Source: Terrabacter sp. MAHUQ-38
GTDB lineage: Bacteria > Actinomycetota > Actinomycetes > Actinomycetales > Dermatophilaceae
Direction: 5' to 3'
DNA: 64,000 nucleotides
Assembly (NCBI RefSeq): GCF_014518425.1
Contig: NZ_JACVCU010000004.1
Coordinates: 186,001-250,000, forward strand
Position numbers and translations under genes: made by a program. Shown piece by piece: positions 26,880 through 36,242 of the stretch (positions are counted from its first letter, which is position 1; every line of letters starts with the position of its first letter). Below the pieces are notes generated by a model, which was not told the origin of the DNA, did no database searches, and saw only the letters and a list, made by a program, of their open reading frames with translations.

Positions 26880-27179
26880 TCAGTCTTGAGGCGGATCCAA
26901 TGGAGGCTTTCCTCGGAAGATGCCGAACGCGGACAAAATGGCCAGGACTATTCCGACCGGTATGACGTAATAGTCGACCACGTCAGACGGGTTGTCCTCG
27001 AAGAGATAGATAACCATGAACGCGCCTCCAAGCACGAAAGCCGCCACTTCGAAGATGTGCGTTTCCGATTCTGGCCTATGAAAAACTTTGTCACGCAGGA
27101 TCATCATGGTGACGGACCACGCGACACCCATGAGGCACGTGTTCAGGATCCAAGGGACAGCGGGGTTCACAGCCACCAC
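26880..27179 (-). CDS. Small membrane protein, three transmembrane segments
   Basis: A 99-residue protein with hydrophobic segments NPAVPWILNTCLMGVAWSVT, VAAFVLGGAFMVIYLF and YYVIPVGIVLAILSAFGIF. GGAGG lies upstream of two in-frame GTG codons (27179 and 27173). No family is recognised. It stands alone on the minus strand. Confidence 0.65.
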   Translation of the reverse strand: MVAVNPAVPWILNTCLMGVAWSVTMMILRDKVFHRPESETHIFEVAAFVLGGAFMVIYLFEDNPSDVVDYYVIPVGIVLAILSAFGIFRGKPPLDPPQD

Positions 27180-27427
27180 CTCCGGCCGAGCATCCCAATG
27201 CTCAGACAGCAGGAGGGCATCGAGAGCTGAGTTCGAGGCCCTGATGTACTGCTCCGAGTGCCGTGCGGTTCAGCCGCAGATCTAGCCGCGAGTTCGTCCA
27301 CGATCTACTTCAGCACGCCCTAAGCGTTGGCGTACCTAAAACACTCCAGTTCTGGCCCGTGGGTTGTTTCGGTCTCGCCCGCAGACCAGCGTGACCGCTC
27401 ATCGGCTACGTGGGTGAAGCCGTGCGC

Positions 27428-27452
27428 GCCGACAAGCGGCGGAGTGACGCAC
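27428..27452 (+). repeat. Dispersed 25-bp repeat, copy 1
   Basis: GCCGACAAGCGGCGGAGTGA followed by CGCAC. It differs at one base from copy 2, which starts 77 bases downstream. Confidence 0.6.
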
Positions 27453-27504
27453 GCCGATCGGTTGCCCGGGGACTCGAGTGCGACTGTTGCCAGACTTCCT
27501 GTCA

Positions 27505-27529
27505 GCCGACTAGCGGCGGAGTGACGCAC
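27505..27529 (+). repeat. Dispersed 25-bp repeat, copy 2
   Basis: GCCGACTAGCGGCGGAGTGA followed by CGCAC; 24 of 25 bases match copy 1. Confidence 0.6.
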
Positions 27530-27699
27530 CACGACTGGGCATCCATGGAGGCTGGCCACCGACTGAGCATTGTCGGTAGCCTTCTGATGTCAGACGGAGA
27601 CAGACACGCTCCGAAAGGGGCCGAGCGGCTTGAGCCGCGAACCCATCGTGCCGGGCTGGATATGAGCCAGCTGAGCATGCGCCCTTAGGAACGGTCGCT

Positions 27700-27930
27700 G
27701 TGCTCGACTGCTCGAAGAAATCCTATCCAAGCCAGTGGGCCGCGGAGCGCGCGCTACAGGCAATACAGGAGTCCTGCCGGTCAGACAATCGGAAGCCTCC
27801 GACTGGGTCCTACTGGTGTAGCCCATGTAAGGCGTGGCACCTGACCTCAAAGTCGAGGAGTCGCACTCCCAGCTGGCTCAGACAGCGCAGGTCGCCTGGG
27901 CTCGTGGGAAAGACAATGGAAGCGGAATGA
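27700..27930 (+). CDS. Small Cys-rich (zinc-ribbon-like) protein
   Basis: A 76-residue protein from a GTG start: KKSYPSQWAAERALQAIQES, then PTGSYWCSPCKAWHLTSKS. The C-x2-C followed by W-H resembles half a zinc ribbon; an earlier Cys pair may supply other ligands. Similar short proteins occur in phages and mobile elements, with unknown role. The ribosome site is weak. Confidence 0.55.
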   Translation: MLDCSKKSYPSQWAAERALQAIQESCRSDNRKPPTGSYWCSPCKAWHLTSKSRSRTPSWLRQRRSPGLVGKTMEAE

Positions 27931-28021
27931 AGAGGCGCGCCTCAGTCCCTCGAAGTCGCTCCGTCAACTGCAACCGAAACCGCCTCGAAGCACTGTCACC
28001 GGTCAATGGCATCTTCTGCGT

Positions 28022-28222
28022 ATGGGCTGGATCGACGTTATTGAAGCCGTGCCGAAGGTGCTCCCGCGCCCCTGGAAGAGCGCAGTGGGGCTGGTCCTCG
28101 GAGTGGCCTTCATGCTGTTTCCGAGCGCGGCGAGAGACCTAGTGTCCTGGTATGTTCAAGAAAGGACGCAGCAGATTCTGGAACTGCTGCTACCCCTCCT
28201 CCAGCAGTCCTCGCATGCCTAG
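28022..28222 (+). CDS. Small hypothetical membrane protein
   Basis: A 66-residue protein with one hydrophobic segment (WKSAVGLVLGVAFMLFPSAA) and an amphipathic C-terminal helix (QILELLLPLLQQ). No ribosome site is evident and no family is recognised. It is accepted because its codon use and layout look protein-like. Confidence 0.45.
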   Translation: MGWIDVIEAVPKVLPRPWKSAVGLVLGVAFMLFPSAARDLVSWYVQERTQQILELLLPLLQQSSHA

Positions 28223-28658
28223 TGAGCGGTTACCCAGGCCCCTGCTGATGATGAGTGCGGGAGGCACTGGTTTGAGTCATCGCTATCCCCCTCAGCGGCG
28301 TTGGGCAGCCGGCTCGCGGCGCTAGGACGCATGTCCAGGTCGTTCCGATGCCACCGAGATTCTCGCCCCTTTGGGGGCCGGAGTTGGCTCGAAGGGCCAT
28401 TGCGCTGCGATCGGACGCTGCCTCGGTGGGCCGGTACTCAGCCCTGGGGTCCCCCGCTTCGAATGCAGTGTCCGCGGCAAGACTGCTCCTATCGCGAAGG
28501 CATCTCAGGAGCGGCTACTGGACCGCGGGGCGTCCGGCCATCGATCGACCATCGCCTGCGAAACGAACTGCAGCGCGAAGTGCTCCGAAGCGCATTCTGC
28601 TCATAGCAGGTCGTCGCGTGCGCCATGATGCACTCAAGCCAGTTAGGAGGCTCCCCCC
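28223..28658. other. No supported gene (436 bases)
   Basis: Nothing recognisable except the TTAGGAGG ribosome site of the next gene at its right end. Confidence 0.45.
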
Positions 28659-29414
28659 ATGGTCAAGGGATTTCGGGCACTGGTAGTCGCCGGGATGTTT
28701 GGCGCCCTTCAATTGATGACTCCTCAAACTGCCCTCGCTGCGGCTTGCTCCGCCGCGAACCCTGCGAAGCTTACGTTTGAGTCGGCATCCGGCGGCGTCT
28801 CCGAGTCCCGCATAAAACTCACACACGGCGAACAGTCACCGCAGAAGCAGACCTATCAGTTCAAGGTGGCCGGTTGCGATGCTGGTGGTCTAGAGGTCAT
28901 CGACGCGGAGGTGCGGGGCCTGAGGGATGCGTCGGCAGTCGGTGTCGTGTTGGTGGCCAAGTCAGCGGATGTCGTCAGCCTGGAACTTGACTTCAAGAAC
29001 ACGTCGCTGGAACCGGGCGCATACCAGTTGACAGCGGTCTCCAAGTCGGCGGCTGCACCGCTGGTGTACCCAATCAACATCGATGTTCGCGATCCCTCCC
29101 TCCTATGGCCAATCCTGAGTTTCTTGATCGCAGGCATCGGCGGGGCGACGATCCTCGCCCTGCGTGCGGTAAAGGCCTCAACGTCCGGTGCCAAGCTCTT
29201 GAAGTACTTCGGTCCCGGCAAGAACCAGTTGGTTCTGGCTACGGGTGTCATCGCCATGCTGGCGCTGATGGGATCTATGTGGTGGCTCAACGAAGAATGG
29301 TTCGGTAGCCGAGGTCAAGTTTGGGGACTCATTGGGGCCTTGTTCGGTGCCATGGTCACAGCGACGACAACGGCCACGGCCGCCAGCGGCGCGGGCGCCA
29401 AGGTCGACGAATAG
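28659..29414 (+). CDS. Exported protein with extracellular beta domain and three C-terminal TM segments
   Basis: A 251-residue protein with a strong AGGAGG site. A signal peptide covers residues 1-27 (ends TALAAAC). An extracellular domain of about 120 residues with Ig-like beta pattern follows (LTFESASGGVSESRIKLTHG; SLEPGAYQLTAVSKSA). Three hydrophobic segments at about residues 148-168, 188-208 and 222-240 complete it. No family is known to me. It lies upstream of a membrane protein and a GIY-YIG nuclease on the same strand, after a 265-base gap. Confidence 0.7.
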   Translation: MVKGFRALVVAGMFGALQLMTPQTALAAACSAANPAKLTFESASGGVSESRIKLTHGEQSPQKQTYQFKVAGCDAGGLEVIDAEVRGLRDASAVGVVLVAKSADVVSLELDFKNTSLEPGAYQLTAVSKSAAAPLVYPINIDVRDPSLLWPILSFLIAGIGGATILALRAVKASTSGAKLLKYFGPGKNQLVLATGVIAMLALMGSMWWLNEEWFGSRGQVWGLIGALFGAMVTATTTATAASGAGAKVDE

Positions 29415-29679
29415 GGGTCGCGCGCCAGACGCGGGAGGGGACCGTCGACCGGCTGGGCTGGCGCGGAGGCCGCTCGTAGCCATTCGGTCGGCCGATGAGG
29501 GCCGGTAAGACATCGACAGTCGGCCGGTGCAATCCTCTGGGTAGCCCCCAGGAGGCCACCCTGGGTGGGCGCCGCGCTGGCGCTTCGGACTGGAATGTCG
29601 GTTGGAAATTTGTTGGCCAGCGGAGACCGGCACGTCGCTGCGCCTGCCAGACACTCGAGTAGGGACACTGGCCGGCGTG

Positions 29680-30060
29680 ATGTTCTCTGATTCGTTCTTC
29701 GAGGTGGCTGCCCAACTCATCCCAGTCCTCTTCTTGGCGATGGTCGTCGAGGAGCGGTTCCAGCCGGATGCCGAAGAGACGGCCCGAGACCGGGTTACGC
29801 GCTCCTGGCTCCTCGCCCTACTCGTGGTTGGAGAAGTGCTGGCCTTGTCAGTCGTCGCCGGCGGCCTGGCGCCGTCCAAGGGGGTCGGTTCAATCGTGGC
29901 AAGCGCGATGCTCTTTGCTGCCTTCCTACTGGCTCTGCCGGTCCTGAGCCGCGAACTGCAGGATGAACGGACCCATGTGGAACGGCTCGGTCACGCTTTG
30001 GCTGGCTTGCTCGTGCTTGGCGCGATCGTCGGGACGCTTATCGCCGTGCAATTGAGTTGA
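29680..30060 (+). CDS. Small membrane protein, paralogue of the protein at 46484
   Basis: A 126-residue protein from an ATG at 29680, with about four hydrophobic segments. Its N-terminus FFEVAAQLIPVLFLAMVVEE and the later VVGEVLALSVVAG match FAEAAAQIIPVLVLALLADP and GVTGEVVALTGVVSG of the gene at 46484. The two proteins therefore belong to one family. Its stop is followed at once by the GIY-YIG reading frame, which suggests an operon. The function is unknown. Confidence 0.7.
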   Translation: MFSDSFFEVAAQLIPVLFLAMVVEERFQPDAEETARDRVTRSWLLALLVVGEVLALSVVAGGLAPSKGVGSIVASAMLFAAFLLALPVLSRELQDERTHVERLGHALAGLLVLGAIVGTLIAVQLS

Positions 30061-30132
30061 ATGCATCGCGGCGAAATCATGCGGGCTGGTTGGGCGAGGC
30101 TCTCAGCTATGCGCCATGGGAGGCTGGGTGTC

Positions 30133-30603
30133 GTGGAGAATGAGTTCGCCGACCAGCTCAGAGGGCTCGAGGACGGTCCTGCGCACGCCTTTGGCGATTG
30201 GCCCGCCACACACTTTCCGGTTGGGCCGTCTGGTGTCTACACCGTCTGGAACGGCGACTTGTTCCTCTACGTCGGCATGGCTTGGGCCCACCGCGATGAA
30301 GAGAACCCTCGTGCGACGGGCGTCTTTGGTCGGTTGAAGTCTCACGCCAGTGGCCGCCGGTCAGGGGATCAGTTCGCCGTCTATGTTTGCGACAGGTTCG
30401 TGATCCCAACCTTGACCTCTGCGGACATGAGCGCCCTCGCACGCGGTGAGCGAATCCTTGACTCTCGCACCCGTCAGTACGTCGCGGACCATCTGAGTTA
30501 CCGCGTCGTGGTCACCGACAGCGGTCCGTTCGCGCGAAAACTGGAGGCACTTGTCCGCCAGGAGGGACTACCTCGAGCGGGCCGACCGCTGATCAATCCG
30601 TGA
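30133..30603 (+). CDS. GIY-YIG nuclease-like protein
   Basis: A protein of about 156 residues. SGVYTVWNGDLFLYVGMAWA holds the G-V-Y and Y-V-G elements of the GIY-YIG fold. RLKSHASGRRSGDQFAVYVC follows with the conserved Arg, and a C-terminal VRQEGLPRAGRPLINP is also typical of this group. A GTG at 30133 lies ten bases after GGGAGG; ATGs at 30061 and 30109 are alternatives. The first of these would abut the stop of the preceding membrane-protein gene. It is probably a DNA endonuclease; the role is unknown. Confidence 0.75.
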   Translation: MENEFADQLRGLEDGPAHAFGDWPATHFPVGPSGVYTVWNGDLFLYVGMAWAHRDEENPRATGVFGRLKSHASGRRSGDQFAVYVCDRFVIPTLTSADMSALARGERILDSRTRQYVADHLSYRVVVTDSGPFARKLEALVRQEGLPRAGRPLINP

Positions 30604-30953
30604 GTTCGTGGTTCTGAATACCGATGCGCTCATGTGCGGCGGATTGACGCAGGTCAAGGGAGCGCAATCCCATGGTCAAGCTTTGGGCGCGCGGTCTGTG
30701 TTTGGTGAAGCGAGAACGGCGGGGGGCCTTGCGAGTCGGGCTGCCTTCAGGCGCGGGAACCGCGTCTACGAACACCGGTCAGAGTGCGCACGCGGCGATG
30801 AGGTCCAGTCGATGAAAATGCTCAGCCGGGCCGGACACCGCCGGAGGCCTAGGCCGGCTTGCCCTTCTGACGCGGATCGCATGGGGTCGCACGGGGTCTC
30901 AGTCGGGCTGCCAGATCGTCGCTCGATGCCGAGACGTGATGACTGTCTGTTCG
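30604..30953. other. No supported gene (350 bases)
   Basis: Only shadow-like frames. A weak match to the dispersed repeat core (GCGGCGGATTGACGCAGGTC) occurs near 30635. Confidence 0.4.
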
Positions 30954-31643
30954 TCAGAGGCCATCCATGAGGACGTCGGCTAGTGCAGCGGGTCGGGCGA
31001 GGAACGGAGAATGTCCCCCCGGCAGGTCGATCGGTTCGACACCCAGACGGTCACGGGCGACCCGTCTGGACCACCTGGGGTTGACGACCCGATCCTCGGC
31101 ACAGACGATCGACATAGTCTCGACCTGCGGCCACGCGTCGAAGTCGGCGACCTCACGCCACATAGAGCGTTGGAACCTCAATCTCGCGATGGAAGCGTCG
31201 GCAACTTGGGGTGGACAGTCGTGATAGAGCACGCGCCGAGCACCCGCGTCCGTGAAGCGGAACCGGCCCTCCGAGTCGAACTCGAGATCTGAATCATGCA
31301 GAGGCAGGTCGCGATCGGCGTCCTGGGTGGCCAGCGACTCCAGACTCGTTCCAGGTGCGCCCACCACTCCGGCAAGCATGATCATCCTGCGTGTCGGCAC
31401 CCGGTGAGCCACCAACGGCGCGAGGAGCGCGCCCAGCGAATGACCCACGACCACCACGTCACCGACGGCATCCGGCAAGGCTGCGATGGCGGCGTCGGTG
31501 GACTCGCTCAAGCCGGCGTTGAGGCTTTGGCACGGAAGGTCAGGCGCGGTCGTCGGGTGCCCTTGGGCGTCCAAGATGGAAGCCACCGCGTCCCAACACC
31601 AACCGCCGTGGCAAGCGCCATGGAGCAGCAGAAAGTGCACCAT
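30954..31643 (-). CDS. Alpha/beta hydrolase (esterase, EstC/methylesterase-like)
   Basis: A 229-residue enzyme. It has an N-terminal FLLLHGACHGGWCWDAVASI, nucleophile elbow VVVGHSLGA, acid in CAEDRVVNP and His in PGGHSPFLA. The whole alpha/beta hydrolase core without a large cap domain is present. The ATG at 31643 starts the first beta strand; the longer upstream frame is not protein-like. The closest architecture is that of small esterases related to plant methylesterases. The substrate is unknown. Confidence 0.8.
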   Translation of the reverse strand: MVHFLLLHGACHGGWCWDAVASILDAQGHPTTAPDLPCQSLNAGLSESTDAAIAALPDAVGDVVVVGHSLGALLAPLVAHRVPTRRMIMLAGVVGAPGTSLESLATQDADRDLPLHDSDLEFDSEGRFRFTDAGARRVLYHDCPPQVADASIARLRFQRSMWREVADFDAWPQVETMSIVCAEDRVVNPRWSRRVARDRLGVEPIDLPGGHSPFLARPAALADVLMDGL

Positions 31644-32040
31644 GACCGCGACGATACATCCGGGCTCGACGCTCACGTACGCGTGAGGACGTGTCGCGGT
31701 CGTGATCGCAGGCCGACGTTCACCACTCTGAGGTGGATCTGGGACTAGCGCGGGGCCCGTATCCACGCCGCACGGATGATCTCTTCGAGGTTCAAGTTCA
31801 CGGTGTGATTCTGCGCCAACGGGGCTGGGACGTCACACAGTCGTGACCGGCGGATAGACGCGGTGGACGGGCGGCACGCCACCGATGGTCGCAGGGCGCG
31901 CGGCGCCCGCGCGGAGCGCGCCACGACCGCGCGCTCCCGGGTCTGAAGCTGCTCGGCAGAGCACCGCGCCGTGCTTCCCATTTCGCGGACTGGCGGATGT
32001 CGGGCAGCTAGGTTTGTTCGCCATGAACAGGGGAGTGGAT
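31644..32040. other. Divergent intergenic region (397 bases)
   Basis: No gene is supported. It should contain the promoters for the esterase and the lipoprotein genes; GGGGAG at the right end is the ribosome site of the latter. Confidence 0.45.
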
Positions 32041-32901
32041 ATGCGTCATCTCGGGGCCGTGCTCGGTGTCATTGCCGTGCTGGCGGTTTCCGCCTGTGGA
32101 GGGGGAAGCGGAGGAGCAGCGCCGTCGGCGCTTGTGACCTCCGCGACTCCGGCACCGGCCACGTCATCGGACCTTGGGAACTTCCCCAGCCCAGACCCAT
32201 CCGACCTCGCGATCAGGCAGCAGCCGACGGACCCACCTCCAGTCTCGATTGCGTACACAAGTCTGATCTGCGGCAACTTGGACACAGGCATCGACTACAA
32301 AGTCCACCAAGTGCCACTTCGCGCTGACGGCACCCCCGACTACTCCGCGCTGTGGCCGCTGAAACTCAACTGCGACAACGGGATGGGGGACATGGAGGTC
32401 AGTGAGGCCGTGCCGGTCATAACGCCTGTTCAGAGGGACGCGGCCGCCGCAGGTATGCGCGCCAGCGCCGGTGACCCTTCCGAGGCGCTCTACTCGGTGT
32501 ACAAGGGCTGCGGCGCCAATGACCCCAACGACTACTACGTCACGGCTTCGGACTACAGCGAGGGGCAGGTCCTCGAGCTTAAGTCGTGGCTGACGCTATG
32601 CCCCAAGCATCCACAGGCCGCGAAGTGGCGTGCCGGCATCGCGGCCTCCGCGCAGGTGCTCGAGGAGCAGTCCAACGGGACCCGGTTCGGCGCAGGAACG
32701 TTCCTGGTCGGCAAGGAGATCAAGCCCGGCACCTACTTCGTAACCAACGTCGACGGCTGCTACTGGGAGCAGCAGAACCGCAACGGCGAAACCATCGACA
32801 ACGATTTCATCAATCAAGCGCGACGGGTCCAGGTCCGCATCCGCTCGACCGACTATGCGTTCAGCAGCGAGCGCTGCGGCGAATGGAGCCGCGTGAAGTA
32901 G
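32041..32901 (+). CDS. Lipoprotein with C-terminal repeat-like beta domain
   Basis: A 286-residue exported protein. The start at 32041 lies six bases after GGGGAG; an ATG at 32023 is also in frame. The signal peptide ends in a lipobox AVSACGGG, followed by a Ser/Ala/Pro linker of about 40 residues. The C-terminal part GAGTFLVGKEIKPGTYFVTN with CYWEQQNRNG is a domain found repeatedly in actinobacterial surface proteins. Cys pairs may form disulfides. The function is unknown. Confidence 0.8.
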   Translation: MRHLGAVLGVIAVLAVSACGGGSGGAAPSALVTSATPAPATSSDLGNFPSPDPSDLAIRQQPTDPPPVSIAYTSLICGNLDTGIDYKVHQVPLRADGTPDYSALWPLKLNCDNGMGDMEVSEAVPVITPVQRDAAAAGMRASAGDPSEALYSVYKGCGANDPNDYYVTASDYSEGQVLELKSWLTLCPKHPQAAKWRAGIAASAQVLEEQSNGTRFGAGTFLVGKEIKPGTYFVTNVDGCYWEQQNRNGETIDNDFINQARRVQVRIRSTDYAFSSERCGEWSRVK

Positions 32902-33194
32902 CACCGGCCCGGGGCGGGCGGGCGTCGCACTTCAGTCGCTTTGGTGTCTCACCATGGCACACAACCACATGCGATCCGAGGCGCGTCCCGCCGCTCGCGG
33001 CCCCAGTCCGCACGGAAGCCTTCGTGCTCCAGGACCGCGTTGGCCACCGATTGACAACAAAGGGGAGCCGGTAAGACGCGCCTCGTCGGGCAAGGCTCGA
33101 ACGAGTGGATCGCGGAATGGGCGGTCGGAGCTTCCATCTCAGATGTCTTCAGCGGAGGGGAAGTCGGTGACCTCTCGAGTGGGCCGTCTGCCCT

Positions 33195-33616
33195 TCAGGC
33201 GGGCCTCATGTATTCGAGTGGGTGGTGCATCGTCACGCCGAGGGACCGCCGATTGGGGCCGTCGGGATCAAGCTCAAGACTTGACGTGACAACGATGCCG
33301 TCGACCCCGGTCTGTGTGAGTCGTGAGGGACCGGTGGTCAGTGCGACCGCGTCCCTAACGACGTCTTCTAGTGCCTCCATCTTTCGTCATCGTCGTAGAC
33401 GAAGTCAGGGCCTACGTGCTGTCCGGCGAATGACAGGAAGTAGACCTCGCCGCCCGCCGTGACCTCGATGCTCGCGACGCGCTCAGGCCACGCTTTGGTA
33501 TGCAGTTGGAACTCAAGGGGTTGCCCGGGCGCCCCGGCTGTCACGATCGTCCACGAGCTGTGCGGATCCCGTGCCATCAGTCCGGGGATGAGGGCCGTGA
33601 GCTCCGGGGTGTCCAC
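33195..33616 (-). pseudogene. Hypothetical protein split by a frameshift
   Basis: Two frames overlap by 13 bases: MDTPELTALIPGLMARDPHS to VYDDDERWRH (33368-33616) and LEDVVRDAVALTTGPSRLTQ to HHPLEYMRPA (33195-33380). Read together they look like one protein of about 140 residues interrupted by a single-base change near 33370. If the overlap is genuine they could instead be two coupled small genes. No family is recognised. Confidence 0.45.
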
Positions 33617-33908
33617 GTGTGCAAATCAACCACCAGCGTTCATGCCCGCTGGTGAACGAAACCCCCGTTCCAGTTGCGGCAAATGAGGGCATGTGTTCGG
33701 CGGATGTCGCTATGGCCAAGGGCGATGTGACCATCTCGTTCTCAAGCGATGAGGTATTGATTATGTTCGATCTGTTTCACCGCTGGGAGGACCAGGACCG
33801 ACTCAGCGCTCCAGGACACAAACTGAGCAGGCGGCGCTGTGGAACTTTTCGGCGCTGCTGGCACCCTGACCCCCGCAGCACCGCGCCATTCCCAGAGCGA
33901 GCCGGAGC

Positions 33909-34157
33909 TCACTTTGTCCGCTTGCTTCGGCTCGTTGGGGGAGCCTGGGACTGCAGCCGCCTACGCGCCAACTCCTCGGTTGCTGCGGCCAGTCCGTCGC
34001 GCACACCCGCCCGGAACAACTCCTTGCGGCAGCGGGCTACCGTCGCGATCACGACTCCGGCCGGCACGCGCTCGGACCACTCCGCCACGAGGATCTCGGT
34101 CCTGGCCCGCAACTCCTGGTACTGCTGTCCCATCCGGACGGTCTCGGACACGGCCAC
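33909..34157 (-). CDS. Small conserved helical protein
   Basis: An 82-residue protein: MGQQYQELRARTEILVAEWS, then VPAGVVIATVARCRKELFRA and GVRDGLAAATEELARRRL. It is entirely helical and charged. Comparable short proteins are common in actinobacterial chromosomes and islands, with no known function. It is divergent from the zinc-ribbon pseudogene at 34252, which is a typical partner arrangement. Confidence 0.65.
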   Translation of the reverse strand: MAVSETVRMGQQYQELRARTEILVAEWSERVPAGVVIATVARCRKELFRAGVRDGLAAATEELARRRLQSQAPPTSRSKRTK

Positions 34158-34251
34158 CTCTTCCCCGCACTATCACCAGCACCGCCCCTACCGTTCCGCT
34201 CAAGCAGTATCGCTTGAGCGGTGGCACCGTGGTGGTCCCGGATTGGGCCGC

Positions 34252-34581
34252 GTGACCGAGACGAGGGCCACCACGCCCGACCTGCTGCGCTACCTCGCCG
34301 ACTCGGTCGACTGGCTCGTCCACCGGCAGGAAGCCGTCCCGCATGCGAAGAGCTCGAGGCGATCGCCCGCCTCGTCGGGACCACCGTCGACACCCTAGAC
34401 CCCGGCGCGTACGCCGGCTCCCTGCGACGTGTGCGGCCTCGACAGGTACGCCAAGCCCGGCGCCACCATCGTCAAGTGCCGACGCTGCAACCTCGACCAT
34501 GACATCGCATCCCGCCAGACGCAGCTGATCGAAGAGGCGAAAGGCCGGCTCGCAACAGCCACCGACTGCGCGTGCCCGTGA
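34252..34581 (+). pseudogene. Zinc-ribbon protein, two frameshifts
   Basis: Three frames carry consecutive parts of one protein: VTETRATTPDLLRYLADSVD, then CEELEAIARLVGTTVDTLDP, then CDVCGLDRYAKPGATIVKCR with RCNLDHDIASR. The last part has two C-x2-C pairs of a zinc ribbon. The stop is at 34579. The protein would be about 110 residues if repaired. Confidence 0.6.
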
Positions 34582-34672
34582 CCGGCATCGGCAGACCCGA
34601 TACCCCTTACGGATCCGCAAATGGGCAGCCGGTGGCGAGCTCCGGGCAGCCGGCCGCGACGGCTGATCAGGC

Positions 34673-34699
34673 GACGTCCTCGACGTCCTCGACGTCCTC
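34673..34699 (+). repeat. 9-bp tandem repeat, three copies
   Basis: GACGTCCTC is repeated three times without a break. In the minus-strand frame it would read as repeated Glu-Asp-Val. Confidence 0.7.
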
Positions 34700-35240
34700 G
34701 AACCCGCCACGAGGAAGTCGCTGAAGCGCAGCGGACCCCAGGACCCGATCTGTCACGCTGAACCGCAGTGGGGCCAACTGTCCCCAGAACCAGACCGCGG
34801 CTACCAGACCACCGGTCTTGGTCGCGTCGGGCAGCCGTTTCGAGATCCCCGTTCGAGGCGGGCCGTACCCATGCCCCCACCGCGAGCAACCGCGTCCGAG
34901 GACGACAGCCCGCGGGCAATGCGGGGCGAGTATGCCAAGGCGCGAGTTGCGGGCACTTGCTCGGGTGAGTGCAACCCCAGCCTCGTCGCTGGGCAGCGCC
35001 GAGCACAAACAGCGCAGACACCGCGGGCGCGGTCCGTCATAGCGCGGCCGGCGAAGACCTCGAGTGCGACGCAGGCGTCACCCGGCAACGGCTCGAGGTC
35101 CGGCCGCCGGCACACCTCTAGCAGTCTCAGCCCGTCGTGGTTCGTGGACGACTGCCAACGTCCGACTCGAAGAGCACGCGCTTAACGGCCAGGAGCAGCA
35201 CGCAGCAACACCGGGCCTGCCACGTTCTGCTACGGGCGGT

Positions 35241-35275
35241 GGTGCTGCCGGCGCACCCTCCGCGTCGGCAGCACC
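35241..35275. terminator. Hairpin, possible terminator
   Basis: GGTGCTGCCG pairs with CGGCAGCACC, and the stem continues inward for four pairs including one G-T. No gene end is adjacent, so it may be the relic of a lost transcription unit. Confidence 0.45.
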
Positions 35276-36048
35276 ATTTCCCGCACCCGAACGGGACCCC
35301 GAACCGACCCCCCGATTCCCCCCGGCTAAGGCAGCACCCACGATGGCACGCGCCCACGGCGTTGGCTACCGAATCGCGAACATTTCTCGATCGACGGTCG
35401 CAAGCGAGGGCTTGGGCGCCAGTTCCGCCAGCGCCCGAGACCCTGATGTCGGCACCGCAGGGGACGAACCGATATCGCCCTGATGCTCGCACCCGCCCCG
35501 CTCGCGTGGCCGCTTAGGCGTGTCGGTTGTCGCGCATCCCGGTGGTGTGCGATTCTTCGCACGCGTGTCCGCCGGGTCCCCCTGTTCTGGCGGGCACGCA
35601 CGCGCGACGGCCTCCCCCGACCAGAGCGCGAGGCGCCAGTCCGCCCCACCCCCAACCGGGCGGGCCGGCGCCACCTAGACGATTACGCCTCGCAGCAACA
35701 CCTGGCCCGCGACGTTCTAGTCAGGAAGCGGCAAGCGCGGGCCCGCCCTCTGCCACCTCGGCGTGACTTGTCGGAGCTAGACTCGCTGGTGGTGCGCGCC
35801 ATTGAGCTGACACCCTGATGAGGGCGGCTGCCACCGAAAGTCTGTGCAAATGCGCGAACGGCTCGCGCAGATTGGCGACACTGTCGAACATCCGGTCCAC
35901 GCCCCCGCGTCGGACGGGCCGTCTTTGCTCCAGTATTCGGCCATCGCGTTGCTGACGGTTGGCACTGTGCCTGGCGGCGCGAAAAGGCCCACCCAAGTAG
36001 CGCGTGCTAGACCCTGCAAATTCACACAGGTCGCAGGGACCACCTATC

Positions 36049-36072
36049 GCCGAGAGGCGGCGGAGTGACGCA
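36049..36072 (+). repeat. Dispersed repeat, copy 3 (diverged)
   Basis: GCCGAGAGGCGGCGGAGTGA followed by CGCA. The 3' part (GCGGCGGAGTGACGCA) is identical to the two copies near 27.5 kb. Confidence 0.5.
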
Positions 36073-36242
36073 GGTGGTCAAGGCGCCCATCGCGGGATGA
36101 CCACACGTCAAGTGCTGCGCGCCGCAAGGCTCGCCCCTGATCAGCCGTGCGATCAAGTAAGTGATCGCGATCGTGCAGGACGCGCTCCACACGGATGCTT
36201 CCCGAAATGCGACAGCCCACGAGCGAGGGCGTGTCAGCCTGC

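Larger units (their letters stand above)
27180..27699. other. Gene-poor stretch with two direct repeats
   Basis: No gene is supported. It contains two copies of a 25-base repeat (27428 and 27505). Confidence 0.45.
34582..36242. other. Long stretch without a supported gene (1661 bases)
   Basis: Many overlapping frames, all short, Arg/Pro/Ala-rich and without ribosome sites. It includes a (GACGTCCTC)x3 tandem repeat, a hairpin at 35241-35275 and a copy of the dispersed repeat at 36049. It looks like decayed genes or an insertion graveyard. Confidence 0.5.
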
